This document shows positions 1 through 7,738 of a DNA stretch of 64,000 nt, piece after piece (position 1 is the stretch's first letter; each line of letters begins with the position of its first letter). The stretch spans positions 1-64,000 of the forward strand of contig JAGXRK010000044.1 of assembly GCA_018335755.1 (NCBI GenBank), given 5' to 3'. The notes under the pieces are model-generated. The model was not told the origin of the DNA and made no database searches. It saw nothing but the letters and a program-made list of their open reading frames with translations. The stretch is from Ignavibacterium sp. (GTDB taxonomy: Bacteria; Bacteroidota; Ignavibacteria; Ignavibacteriales; Ignavibacteriaceae). A program made the translations under genes and the position numbers.

Positions 1-357
1 AAAACATACCAACCTTAAACCTGGTGCAGTAAAACAAGAAACAAAGAACAGAAAGAAACCCCTGAACAGCAGAGCTGAACACAACTAAACAAAACAAATT
101 ACGATTGCAGTATCTACAATCTGCAAAACAGGGAATTAACCCCGGTAAAAAACAATACTTTTAAAAGCTAAGGACTTTAGATAAACATCTGCTTATTACT
201 GACTTACTAAGCCAAACAAAGAGCCAAGAAAGCTGCTCCCGAAAAAGCAGATAACACCCGAACAACAGTGCAATAAACAAGAGAACAAAGGACAAAAAAG
301 AAAACCCCCAACTCCAGAGCCAAAAAAGCTTTACTCTTTACACCACTCAGTAAATTT
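1..357 (-). mobile_element. Integron cassette without an ORF, partial (distal copy)
   Basis: Cassette body continuing past the left edge of the window. I see no convincing coding frame on either strand. The minus strand is rich in G and T. The whole stretch is a diverged copy of 2759-3116, next to the integrase. The copies differ by many substitutions and by small indels that are not multiples of three, which argues against a protein. Both end at the same GTATAAC core-site junction, as expected for two copies of one mobile cassette. Function unknown. Confidence 0.6.
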
Positions 358-547
358 GTATAACGGCGTTGTGCCTAAGCCGAAGCCCAGAGCAGCAATG
401 CTACATTTTAAAATAATTTTTTAATTAGAACTAACTTTCATTTATAAACCACACTGAACAAGAAAGCCGAAACGGAGCAACAAACTTTTAAATTGCACAA
501 ATGTCAAATGCGAAAAAAGCTTTCGGCTTGAGGCGCTTGTTATAAGC
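358..547 (-). repeat. attC recombination site A
   Basis: Read on the minus strand, the site opens with a core ending TATAAC (R'') followed by AAGCGCCTCAAGCCGAA (L''). It closes with TTCGGCTTAGGCAC (L') and a GTTATAC core (R'). L'' and L' are inverted repeats apart from one extra C in L'' (GCCT-C-AAGCCGAA against GCCTAAGCCGAA), the extrahelical base of integron attC sites. The intervening segment is long, as in VCR-type sites. The core GTTATAC departs from GTTRRRY at one position. The site lies 24 bases past the stop of the protease gene, on the expected side. Confidence 0.8.
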
Positions 548-571
548 GATTTTATATTTTTGGCTTTCATT

Positions 572-1510
572 TTACTCATCATATTTACTAAGATATAATA
601 TTTCCTCTGGAGGCATATCAATTATTTCAGCATCATCAATATTGGGATTATTTGCTTTGAATAATTTTAATATACTATATCCAATTGCATAAACGCTTCC
701 GTACGGAATTTCTTTTGAACCATAAAAAATCTTTTCATTAATATCTGTATTTCTTTGATTCATTTTAGGCTTAATTATATTCCAAATCCTATTCTCATTT
801 TCATTATCAAGCATATCCCAAAACGGATTATTGCTTTCTGGAATAATCCCTTTTGCAAATAAATCAGCCTTCCCTTCGAGAATAATATATTCAAGTGGGG
901 TTAGATCTGGTGTCTCGAAATTTCTTGACGTCCATACACTATGATGATACTCGTGAGCAAGAGCGTATTGAATATACTGCCGCCAGTTTTCAAAAGTAGG
1001 GTCAAGTGATACGATAATCTTACCTGCTCCCAAAGTAAAAGCGTGGAATCCAACTCCAAAATCCCGATAAAACTTTCTGTTGGCAGGATTTGTGGGAATG
1101 AATAATATTTTTATATCAGGACCAGGCAATTTTTTTGTCACTATTTGATAAACGGAATCAACGATACTTACAAAATTTATACTTTTCATTAATTCAATTT
1201 CCTTCTTCAGCTCTTCGTCGGGTTTAATCTCATTTTTAATCGCATCAAGTAGAAAGGCGTATTCCGAGTTATTATTATCAAATTCTTCTTTAATCTTAAG
1301 GAAGATATTATCTTCATAGTTTGATTTATTAACTATGTAATCATCGAATATTTTCCAAGCAGTAAGTATTTCAAACTTTTGTTTGTTAATGGATATTTTT
1401 GTTCGCTCAAAATCATACTCAACACTATTCTGACAGGAAAAAATGGTAGATAAAATAAATATGATATAAATTATAGAGAATAATATTTTCATTAATGAGC
1501 TAATAACCAT
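572..1510 (-). CDS. Cassette-encoded lipoprotein, DUF2268-like zinc protease
   Basis: Probable membrane-anchored zinc metallopeptidase carried in an integron cassette. Residues 7-26 are a hydrophobic leader ending in a lipobox-like STIFSC, so Cys26 is a likely lipidation site. The domain has an HExxH motif (HEYHH, 186-190) and a downstream LEGKADLFA stretch (about 211-219), whose glutamate could be the third zinc ligand. This layout matches the DUF2268 family of predicted zinc-dependent proteases. Substrate unknown. The start could be Met1 or Met7; Met7 gives the more typical signal peptide. The gene lies between attC sites B and A in the same orientation, with no partner gene in the cassette. 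Confidence 0.7.
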   Translation of the reverse strand: MVISSLMKILFSIIYIIFILSTIFSCQNSVEYDFERTKISINKQKFEILTAWKIFDDYIVNKSNYEDNIFLKIKEEFDNNNSEYAFLLDAIKNEIKPDEELKKEIELMKSINFVSIVDSVYQIVTKKLPGPDIKILFIPTNPANRKFYRDFGVGFHAFTLGAGKIIVSLDPTFENWRQYIQYALAHEYHHSVWTSRNFETPDLTPLEYIILEGKADLFAKGIIPESNNPFWDMLDNENENRIWNIIKPKMNQRNTDINEKIFYGSKEIPYGSVYAIGYSILKLFKANNPNIDDAEIIDMPPEEILYLSKYDE

Positions 1511-1542
1511 TACTTTAAATTTAGTTGGTATAATTCTGCTGA

Positions 1543-1771
1543 GCTTATAACGACGTTGCGCCTAACCCGCCGCCCATAACAAGTGCGACTAACTAAAACA
1601 CAATTGCCGATGATTAAGCCGTAGGTGCTTAAATTGCGTCAGCAAAGCACCGAAGGCAAGTTAATTAATTAGAATGAACACTTAGAACAAAATCTATAAC
1701 AAAAACACAATCTCAAAAATCAAAAATCCGCCGAACTAAAATGGCGGTCGGCGTTGAGGCGCGGGTTAGGC
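1543..1771 (-). repeat. attC recombination site B
   Basis: On the minus strand the site starts with GCCTAAC, a perfect RYYYAAC inverse core, followed by CCGCGCCTCAACGCCG. It ends with CGGCGGGTTAGGCGCAACGTC and a GTTATAA core. The arms pair as GCGCCT-C-AAC against GCGCCTAAC, again with one extra C in the 5' arm. Its first base lies directly against the stop codon of the upstream cassette gene, the compact gene-attC spacing usual in integron cassettes. Confidence 0.82.
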
Positions 1772-2362
1772 TTATTTTTCTTCAAAATCTAAATTTATTG
1801 GTTGAGATGGAAATTTATTTTCTTTTATAAGATTTGTTACTTGAACACTATTATCAACTTCATCCAATTTGAAATTATCAAACCAAACTTTACCATTTCC
1901 ACCTAGCAAAACTCCATAATTAATTGTTTTACTATTTGTAGGAATGTCTAAAACAATTTCATATTGTTTCCAATCCGTCGTTCCTTTTATTGTCCTATCT
2001 CGCATATTATCAAAACCCAATTGCTGATTATTTTCGCCATCGATTCTCATCCACATACCACACCATCCATTAACGTTTTCACTTTTGACATAACCGGATA
2101 ATTTTAACCTTTTCCCTAAATAATTCTCTGCACTAATAGTCTGCATTAAAGTTCCAAACTCATTTTCTTTTGGTGTCTTTGATTTTATATAAGCGCAAGA
2201 ATGCCCGTTCTCAAAGTTTGAGTTATCAATTCCCATTTCATATTCAGAAGGATTGCTTCCAGCAGCAAACCATCCTTTAGGTATTTGATCACCAATATTT
2301 GCAATTATAAAAGTTGTTAAAATAATTGTAATTACAGCGAAGGCTACAATTAACTTTTTCAT
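1772..2362 (-). CDS. Cassette-encoded exported protein, carbohydrate-binding-like fold
   Basis: Small exported or membrane-tethered protein of about 196 residues. I place the start at the ATG preceded by a GGAG ribosome binding site; a TTG four codons upstream lies before that site and is unlikely. Residues 4-22 form a hydrophobic signal or anchor. The rest resembles the jelly-roll domains found in CIA30-like and carbohydrate-binding modules: an opening GWFAAGSNP stretch, LKLSGYVKSENV in the middle, and VWFDNFKLDEV near the end, typical of a beta-sandwich closing strand. No catalytic motif seen. It is the only gene of its cassette, and its stop codon abuts attC site B. Confidence 0.6.
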   Translation of the reverse strand: MKKLIVAFAVITIILTTFIIANIGDQIPKGWFAAGSNPSEYEMGIDNSNFENGHSCAYIKSKTPKENEFGTLMQTISAENYLGKRLKLSGYVKSENVNGWCGMWMRIDGENNQQLGFDNMRDRTIKGTTDWKQYEIVLDIPTNSKTINYGVLLGGNGKVWFDNFKLDEVDNSVQVTNLIKENKFPSQPINLDFEEK

Positions 2363-2404
2363 AACACACTCCAAATGATTATTAAATTGCTTATTTGATT
2401 ATAA

Positions 2405-2636
2405 GCCTAACGACGTTGCAACTAAGCCGCAGCCCAGCACAGCTTCGCCACGTTAATTACAACTGCCGAAAATTATTATCCCGACTTGTCGGGAGGTTTA
2501 TCATTAGCTGCGAGAACGTCCCGCAGATTAATTAATTTGACTGCCCGGAACACAAAAGCCAAAACGGATTAACTCAGCCATAAACTTTACTTCACCCAAG
2601 TGCGAATATGCTGTCGGCTTGAGTTGCTTGTTATGC
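2405..2636 (-). repeat. attC recombination site C
   Basis: Minus strand: GCATAAC followed by AAGCAACTCAAGCCGACAGC at the 5' end, and GCTGCGGCTTAGTTGCAACG with a perfect GTTAGGC core at the 3' end. The arms pair as GCAACT-C-AAGCCG against GCAACTAAGCCG, with the same single extra C as sites A and B. The L box differs from A and B (GCAACT rather than GCGCCT) while its complement has changed with it, so pairing is kept although sequence is not, as expected of attC sites. Confidence 0.8.
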
Positions 2637-3116
2637 AAATTTAAAGCCTTGAACCAAAAAAAAATAAAGAACAACCAAACCTAAACACGAATTACAAAAC
2701 CAGAGTAACTGTCTTACCCAAACCGAATGAAAACCTGAAACAAAAACATTGCATACCTAAAACATATCAACCTAAGACCTGGTGCAGTAAAACATTAAAC
2801 AAAGAATAAAAAGAAACCCCTGAACACAAATGCCGAACACAACAACACCAAACAGAATACGATTGCAGTATCTACAATCTGCAAAACAGGGAAGTAACCC
2901 CGATAAAAACCAAACTTTTAAAAACTAAAAATTTTAGAAGAACATCTACTTTTAATAAACTTACTAAGCCAAACAGAGAGCCAAGAAAGCTGCTCCCGAA
3001 AAAACAGAGAACACCCGAACAACAGCGCAATAAACAAAAAGAACAAAGTATAAAAAAGGAAAACCCCCAACACCAGAGCCAAATAAGCTTTACTATTTAC
3101 AACGTTTAGTAAATTT
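2637..3116 (-). mobile_element. First integron cassette, no ORF recognised
   Basis: The cassette closest to the integrase. No coding frame with a start, ribosome binding site and protein-like sequence is visible on either strand. The minus strand is strongly G/T-rich. Positions 2759-3116 are repeated, with divergence, at 1-357. Conserved blocks include one around the GGTGCAGTAAAAC motif and one around GCAGTATCTACAATCTGC. It could hold a promoter, a small RNA or a short peptide gene; sequence alone does not decide. Confidence 0.55.
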
Positions 3117-3304
3117 GTATAACTATTACTTATAGAGCATTATTACTATTTGTTTTGGTAGGTAGTTCCGAAAATTTTTCTTATCTACCTACCACTTGAA
3201 CTTAACTTAATAACTTATAACTTTTTATAAAAATTGAACTTACAGTTACTTTTTCTTTATTTCTTAAGAAAATATTACCGCTAAAAATTCTCATCTACCA
3301 TCTT
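3117..3304 (-). other. Putative attI site and integrase-array junction
   Basis: Gene-free stretch between the integrase stop codon and the first cassette. The cassette boundary is the core GTTATAC (minus strand, 3123 to 3117), the same heptamer that ends attC site A. Inside lies a perfect 10-bp inverted repeat, TGGTAGGTAG (3156-3165) and CTACCTACCA (3185-3194), separated by 19 bases and with no T-run after it. It may be a structural element of attI, an integrase-binding site, or an integrase terminator. The attI call rests on position, since attI sequences are poorly conserved. Confidence 0.5.
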
Positions 3305-4336
3305 CTAATCTAACGGACTTCTAACACCTATTCCTCTGTTGATTACATGGGTATAAATCATTGTAGTTTTTACTGAATTATGACCCAATAACTCTTGCAA
3401 AGTCCTAATATCATATCCATTCAACAATAATTGTGTCGCAAAGCTGTGCCTTAATGTGTGTGGTGTTGCCGGTTTAGCTATACCTGCTTTTCTAACAGCT
3501 TTTTTAAATTCTTTTTGGAATGTGCTTTTATGTAACTCTACCCTATAGTACTTTTTGTCGTTAATATTATAAACCAGTTTTTTTGCCGGGAAGATATATT
3601 GCCAGGCCAATTCTTTACCCGCATTTGGATATTTCACACCCAGAGCATATGGTAATGGCACATTAACATTTTTTCTTTCTGAATCAATCTTATGTAAATT
3701 CTTTATTTTCTTAAAGTGCTGCATTAAATCTGTAACAAGCTTATCAGGCAGAATTGTGATTCTGTCTTTCTCACCCTTACCGTCTCTAATAGTAATCGTT
3801 CTTAATTCAAAATCAATATCTTTCATCCTTAATTGTAAACATTCGCCCAAACGCATTCCGGAACCATAAAGCATTTTTGAGATAAGTAAAGCAACACCGG
3901 ATAAATGCTTAAATACTTCATTTACTTCAGCCTTATTAAGTACTGCCGGTAAATGTTTTTTTCTATGTGCAAATTTTATTTCATCAATCCAACCAACATC
4001 TTTATTTAAAATATTTTTATATAGAAATAAAACACCTTGTAATGCTTGGTTCTGTGTTGCGCTAGATACGCGTTTTTTATTTGCCAGGTGACTAATAAAT
4101 TCGCGTATTTCTTCCGAACCCATTTCTTTGGGATGTCGTTTATTATGAAAGTATATGAATCGTTTAATCCAGTTTAAATAAGCTTCTTCGGTTTTAGCAC
4201 TGTAATGTTTAACGCGCAGGTATGCCCGCACCTGGTCGAGCAGTTTTGGTGGTTTTTTAGCATCACCCTTTAGAGTGATTTTCTTGAATTGAATGTCTGA
4301 AACACCGCTGGACAAAAAATCCTCCGGAATTGTCAC
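3305..4336 (-). CDS. intI: Integron integrase (IntI), tyrosine recombinase
   Basis: Site-specific recombinase that inserts and excises cassettes at attI and attC. An N-terminal SAM-like DNA-binding domain (about 30-115) precedes the catalytic domain (about 130-335). Visible catalytic residues are Arg162 ([10 protein letters not shown]), His293 and Arg296 ([11 protein letters not shown]), His319 (LLGHNS) and Tyr328 (MIYTHV). The IntI-specific insert that separates it from XerC/D is present at about 226-250, including [13 protein letters not shown], and the C-terminus ends in GVRSPLD as in IntI1. The GTG start gives 343 residues. A TTG at codon 8 has a perfect GGAGG six bases upstream and is a good alternative. 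The gene is oriented with its cassettes, opposite to the usual arrangement. Confidence 0.95.
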   Translation of the reverse strand: MTIPEDFLSSGVSDIQFKKITLKGDAKKPPKLLDQVRAYLRVKHYSAKTEEAYLNWIKRFIYFHNKRHPKEMGSEEIREFISHLANKKRVSSATQNQALQGVLFLYKNILNKDVGWIDEIKFAHRKKHLPAVLNKAEVNEVFKHLSGVALLISKMLYGSGMRLGECLQLRMKDIDFELRTITIRDGKGEKDRITILPDKLVTDLMQHFKKIKNLHKIDSERKNVNVPLPYALGVKYPNAGKELAWQYIFPAKKLVYNINDKKYYRVELHKSTFQKEFKKAVRKAGIAKPATPHTLRHSFATQLLLNGYDIRTLQELLGHNSVKTTMIYTHVINRGIGVRSPLD

Positions 4337-4945
4337 TCACAAACTATATTATTGAAATCAAATATTCAAGCCTTCTTTTAATCTTTTTGCTTTACTTTTA
4401 TCAACGATTAGTGCCCTTGGGCAAGGGGAGTGCAATTGGTGGTTGGTTACTGGTTAACGGTAATAGGTTATCTGATAATAGCTATTATATAATGGTTATT
4501 AGCGGTTACCAAAATAATCTTATTTATTTAATGTTTTTAATAATCAGAATCCAAACCTCTCCATCCCTAAGTCTCAGTCTCCAAGTCTCCGAGTCTCCAA
4601 TTCTCCAATTCTCCGAGTCTCCAAGTCCCCGAGTCTCTTAGTCCCCTTCGTCTCTCCGTCCTCCAATTCCCTCAGTCCTCTTCACAGAAACAATCTTACT
4701 CTTACTCTGCATCCGGCATCCTGTTGTTGCTAACGAAATTAAAATCACAATCACTTTAAAAATATTCTTTCACAAATCCGGTTCAGAAAGTAAACTAATG
4801 TTAATTTATTGTTTTAAAAACATCTTGCACTGTATTACAAGTCAACTAACAAATAACAACCATTTAATTATTCATAATGCAAAAAAAACTTATTATCGTT
4901 ATATTTTAACTGCCTTATTCAATTAAAATATCAAAGAGGTAGAAA
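4337..4945. other. Intergenic region between intI and an outer-membrane protein gene
   Basis: About 600 bases with no convincing gene; an open frame here runs mostly through simple repeats. It must contain the intI promoter (leftwards) and the promoter of the next gene (rightwards), but I cannot assign boxes with confidence. It includes a short palindromic GCCCTTGGGCAAGGG element near 4412 and the minisatellite listed separately. No copy of the palindrome found upstream of lexA was seen here. Confidence 0.5.
4558..4684. repeat. Degenerate 9-mer tandem repeat (minisatellite)
   Basis: Tandem array of about 14 degenerate units close to TCTCCAAG or TCTCCGAG, with variants such as GTCCCCGAG. One strand is almost pure pyrimidine with very few A residues. 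No protein-like frame. Such arrays can change length by slippage. This one lies about 220 bases upstream of intI. Confidence 0.75.
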
Positions 4946-6295
4946 ATGAAACTCAGATTATCTGCTCTAATAATTCTATTAAGTACAGTTAGCTTGTTTG
5001 CTCAGTTTAATCAGTATCCCCGTCCTGATGAAGGTGTATTTACCGGAGGGGCTGGTTTAATGTGGATTGACGGCGAACCCCATTACAGACTTAGCTTAAG
5101 ACCGGAGGTATCTTTCGCTAACTTTGGTGTAGGATTGGATCTAAACCTCGACTTTGATAAAGAAGGAAAACTACGCAAAGAAAATTTCAATGAATTTTCT
5201 GATTACCTGTCCATAATCCGTTATATCAGGTACGGTTTAAAGAACGAGCCCGTTTATATCAGACTTGGAGCGCTTGATTATTACACTATTGGTCACGGAA
5301 CAATTATGAACAGGTATAACAACAGTCCAAGTTTTGATACAAGAAAAATAGGTCTTGCAGCCGATATTGATTTCGGACAATTTGGTTTTGAATCTATTTA
5401 CGGAACTTTTGGTGAAGGCGGAATTATTGCTTTAAGAGGATATGTAAGACCCTTGCAGTTCAGCACATCAACCGACCTTCCTATTTTAAGAAACATTGAA
5501 GTTGGTACTACCTTTGCATCCGATTTTAACAAATATGCCGGAGTGCTTGGCGGAAACTATAACCCTGTTTCAGATGAATTTGAAATAACGCAGGATAACG
5601 GTGCTCTTACAATTATTGGTATTGATATTGGATTTCCCGTAATAAAATCTTCACTTGCAACTTTAACACTCTATGCCGATTACAACAAGATAATTGATTT
5701 TGGAAGCGGTACAGCAACAGGAATTAAATTTGACCTTGAAGGACTTGGATTAGTTTCTTTAACTGCTAAACTTGAACGAAGATTTAATAATGATCAATAC
5801 ATTCCTTCATACTTTAATTCGTTTTATGAACTGGATAGATTCAGAGTTGATAAAGCAAACTCACCTTATTTGTTCCAGAGTAAAGTACAACAGCTTGCAG
5901 TTTTAACTGATCCGGATAACGGATGGTTCGGTGAGCTTGGAGTAAGGGTTCTAAATTTATTTGATATAATTGGCTCCTACCAGAGACTGGATAAAACACC
6001 TAAGAGCGGTATTCTTCATCTCTATTCTGAAATAGCACCTGAAGATATGCCCTTTGTAGCTCGCGCCGGCTATGATAAAGTTAGAATTGAAAGTGAAAAA
6101 GATATTTTCACTCTTGATGACAGATCTTATTTCTTTACTGAACTCGGATATAAACCGATGCCGTATCTTTTAGTTTCAATGGTTTATCACTGGACTTTTG
6201 CACCGGTAAGGGATGCAGGGGATAATGTTATAAGTTACGAAACTCAGAAAAGAATAGAACCAAGAATATCTTTCATATTCCCGTTCGGACTTTAG
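4946..6295 (+). CDS. Predicted outer-membrane beta-barrel protein
   Basis: Exported protein of 449 residues, function not recognised. A signal peptide (about 1-19, ending LFAQ) is followed by many alternating amphipathic strands and by aromatic-rich segments such as YLLVSMVYHWTF near the end. The chain finishes in RISFIFPFGL, an outer-membrane barrel-type C-terminus with a hydrophobic tail. This pattern suggests an outer-membrane barrel, perhaps a porin or structural protein. An AGAGGT ribosome binding site lies just upstream of the ATG. It stands alone between the integron and a repeat array. Confidence 0.6.
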   Translation: MKLRLSALIILLSTVSLFAQFNQYPRPDEGVFTGGAGLMWIDGEPHYRLSLRPEVSFANFGVGLDLNLDFDKEGKLRKENFNEFSDYLSIIRYIRYGLKNEPVYIRLGALDYYTIGHGTIMNRYNNSPSFDTRKIGLAADIDFGQFGFESIYGTFGEGGIIALRGYVRPLQFSTSTDLPILRNIEVGTTFASDFNKYAGVLGGNYNPVSDEFEITQDNGALTIIGIDIGFPVIKSSLATLTLYADYNKIIDFGSGTATGIKFDLEGLGLVSLTAKLERRFNNDQYIPSYFNSFYELDRFRVDKANSPYLFQSKVQQLAVLTDPDNGWFGELGVRVLNLFDIIGSYQRLDKTPKSGILHLYSEIAPEDMPFVARAGYDKVRIESEKDIFTLDDRSYFFTELGYKPMPYLLVSMVYHWTFAPVRDAGDNVISYETQKRIEPRISFIFPFGL

Positions 6296-6309
6296 TATTC
6301 AATAAGAAT

Positions 6310-6850
6310 TGTATTGTCATTTCGATCCCGGTGCAAACCGGGAGAGAAATCTAAAGCGCATTCTTTGCATTTTGTCATTTCGAACGAAGAGAGAAATCTA
6401 AAAGCGCATCACAAGATTTCTCACCTGATAAATCAGGATTCGAAATGACAGGAAGGAACAGTGTCATTTCGAACGAAGAGAGAAATCTAAAAGCACATCT
6501 CCAGATTTCTCACCTGATAAATCAGGATTCGAAATGACAGGAAAGCATTGTGTCATTTCGACCGGAGGGAGAAATCCAAAGAGTATTCATTGCAATTGTC
6601 ATTTCGACCAACGGGAGAAATCCAAAGCACATCACAAGATTTCTCACCCGATAAATCAGGATTCGAAATGACAGGAAAGCAATTGTCATTTCGACCCACG
6701 GGAGAAATCTAAAAGCGCAACACAAGATTTCTCACCTGATAAATCAGGATTCGAAATGACAGGAAAGCATATTGTCATTTCGACCAGAGGGAGAAATCCA
6801 AAGAGTATTCATTGCATTTGTCATTTCGAACAACGGGAAAATCTAAAATC
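6310..6850. repeat. REP-like palindromic repeat array, left block
   Basis: Dispersed palindromic elements. Forward arms begin GTCATTTCGA and end GAGAAATC; I count eight, starting at 6316, 6374, 6463, 6552, 6598, 6685, 6774 and 6820. Many are paired with an opposite arm running AGATTTCTC to TCGAAATGAC. Each arm is itself a hairpin closed by ATTTC/GAAAT, with interchangeable inner hairpins such as CCCGGTGCAAACCGGG or CCTGATAAATCAGG. No gene lies within; open frames here are artefacts of the repeats. Confidence 0.85.
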
Positions 6851-6878
6851 AATTAATTACTGAATAACCTTATAACCA

Positions 6879-7184
6879 ATGAGAACCCATAACTACTTCA
6901 TATACTTTCTTACAAATTGGAATAACACTGTCCTCTATATTGGTATGACCAATAACCTTGAGCGCCGAATGTATGAGCATAAGAATAAATTAGTAGAGGG
7001 ATTTACAAAAAAGTATAATCTTGACAAACTTGTTTATTACGAGCAATACACCGATGTGCATTTAGCCATTCAACGAGAGAAAGAATTAAAGAAATGGAGA
7101 AGAGAGAAGAAAAACAAATTGGTAGAATCAGTTAATCCGGAATGGAAAGATTTGACCAACGAATTGAATATAAATTTTAATTAA
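6879..7184 (+). CDS. GIY-YIG family nuclease embedded in a REP array
   Basis: Single-domain GIY-YIG endonuclease of 101 residues, the size of the YhbQ/UPF0213-like group. The two core strands read YFIYFLTN (6-13) and VLYIGMT (18-24), followed by the conserved arginine in LERRMYEHK (Arg29 or Arg30) and a glutamate in IQREKELKKW (67-69). No other domain is present, so it is neither UvrC nor a full homing endonuclease. REP-like repeat blocks flank it within about 30-40 bases on both sides and nothing else shares the interval. A role in mobilising or cutting these repeats is inference; such small proteins generally have no assigned substrate. Confidence 0.85.
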   Translation: MRTHNYFIYFLTNWNNTVLYIGMTNNLERRMYEHKNKLVEGFTKKYNLDKLVYYEQYTDVHLAIQREKELKKWRREKKNKLVESVNPEWKDLTNELNINFN

Positions 7185-7219
7185 ACATCTATCATACCCA
7201 AATATCCATTTCATTAATA

Positions 7220-7732
7220 GCATTATGTCATTTCGAACGAAGAGAGAAATCTAAAGTGCATTCTTTGCATTTTGTCATTTCGCCCGAAGAGAGAAATCCA
7301 AAGAGCGCAACACCAGATTTCTCGTCGTCCTACCGTCCTCCATCGAAATGACAGGAAAGCAATTGTCATTTCGATCCCGGTGCAAGCCGGGAGAGAAATC
7401 CAAAGAGTATTCTTTGCATTTTGTCATTTCGAACGAAGAGAGAAATCCAAAGTGCATTCTTTGCAATTGTCATTTCGAACGAAGAGAGAAATCCAAAGAG
7501 CGCAACACCAGATTTCTCGTCGTCCTACCGTCCTCCATCGAAATGACAGGAAAGCATATTGTCATTTCGACCAGAGGGAGAAATCCAAAGAGCGCAACAC
7601 AAGATTTCTCACCTGATAAATCAGGATTCGAAATGACAGGAAAGCATTTTGTCATTTCGACCAACGGGAGAAATCTAAAGCGCATCCCCAGATTTCTCGT
7701 CGTCCTACCGTCCTCCCCGAAATGACAGGATC
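7220..7732. repeat. REP-like palindromic repeat array, right block
   Basis: Same repeat family as the left block. Seven forward arms start at 7227, 7274, 7365, 7423, 7469, 7561 and 7651, with opposite arms interspersed. One more inner loop type occurs here, TCGTCGTCCTACCGTCCTCC, between AGATTTC and GAAATGAC. Spacers also recur, such as 'gcattctttgcat'. The array ends a few bases from the stop codon of the HAD phosphatase gene, so it may also act as its 3' structure. Confidence 0.85.
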
Positions 7733-7738
7733 ATCCAT

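Noticed and set aside
3157..3193. Rho-independent terminator for intI
   Set aside because: The inverted repeat is real but is not followed by a T-tract on the minus strand, and its loop of 19 bases is long.
4330..4641. Open frame of about 100 codons on the plus strand overlapping the intI start
   Set aside because: It runs through the minisatellite and ends in repeated Ser/Pro codons; no ribosome binding site and no protein-like composition.
4337..4945. LexA-type operator upstream of intI, as in Vibrio integrons
   Set aside because: No match to the palindrome upstream of lexA, nor any clear inverted repeat at a promoter-like position.
6522..7725. Several overlapping open frames on both strands with HFERREKS- or LPLVEMTI-like repeats
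   Set aside because: They are translations of the palindromic repeats, mirror each other on both strands and have no start signals.
6310..7732. CRISPR array
   Set aside because: Repeats occur in both orientations, spacing is irregular, spacers are themselves repeated and there are no cas genes.
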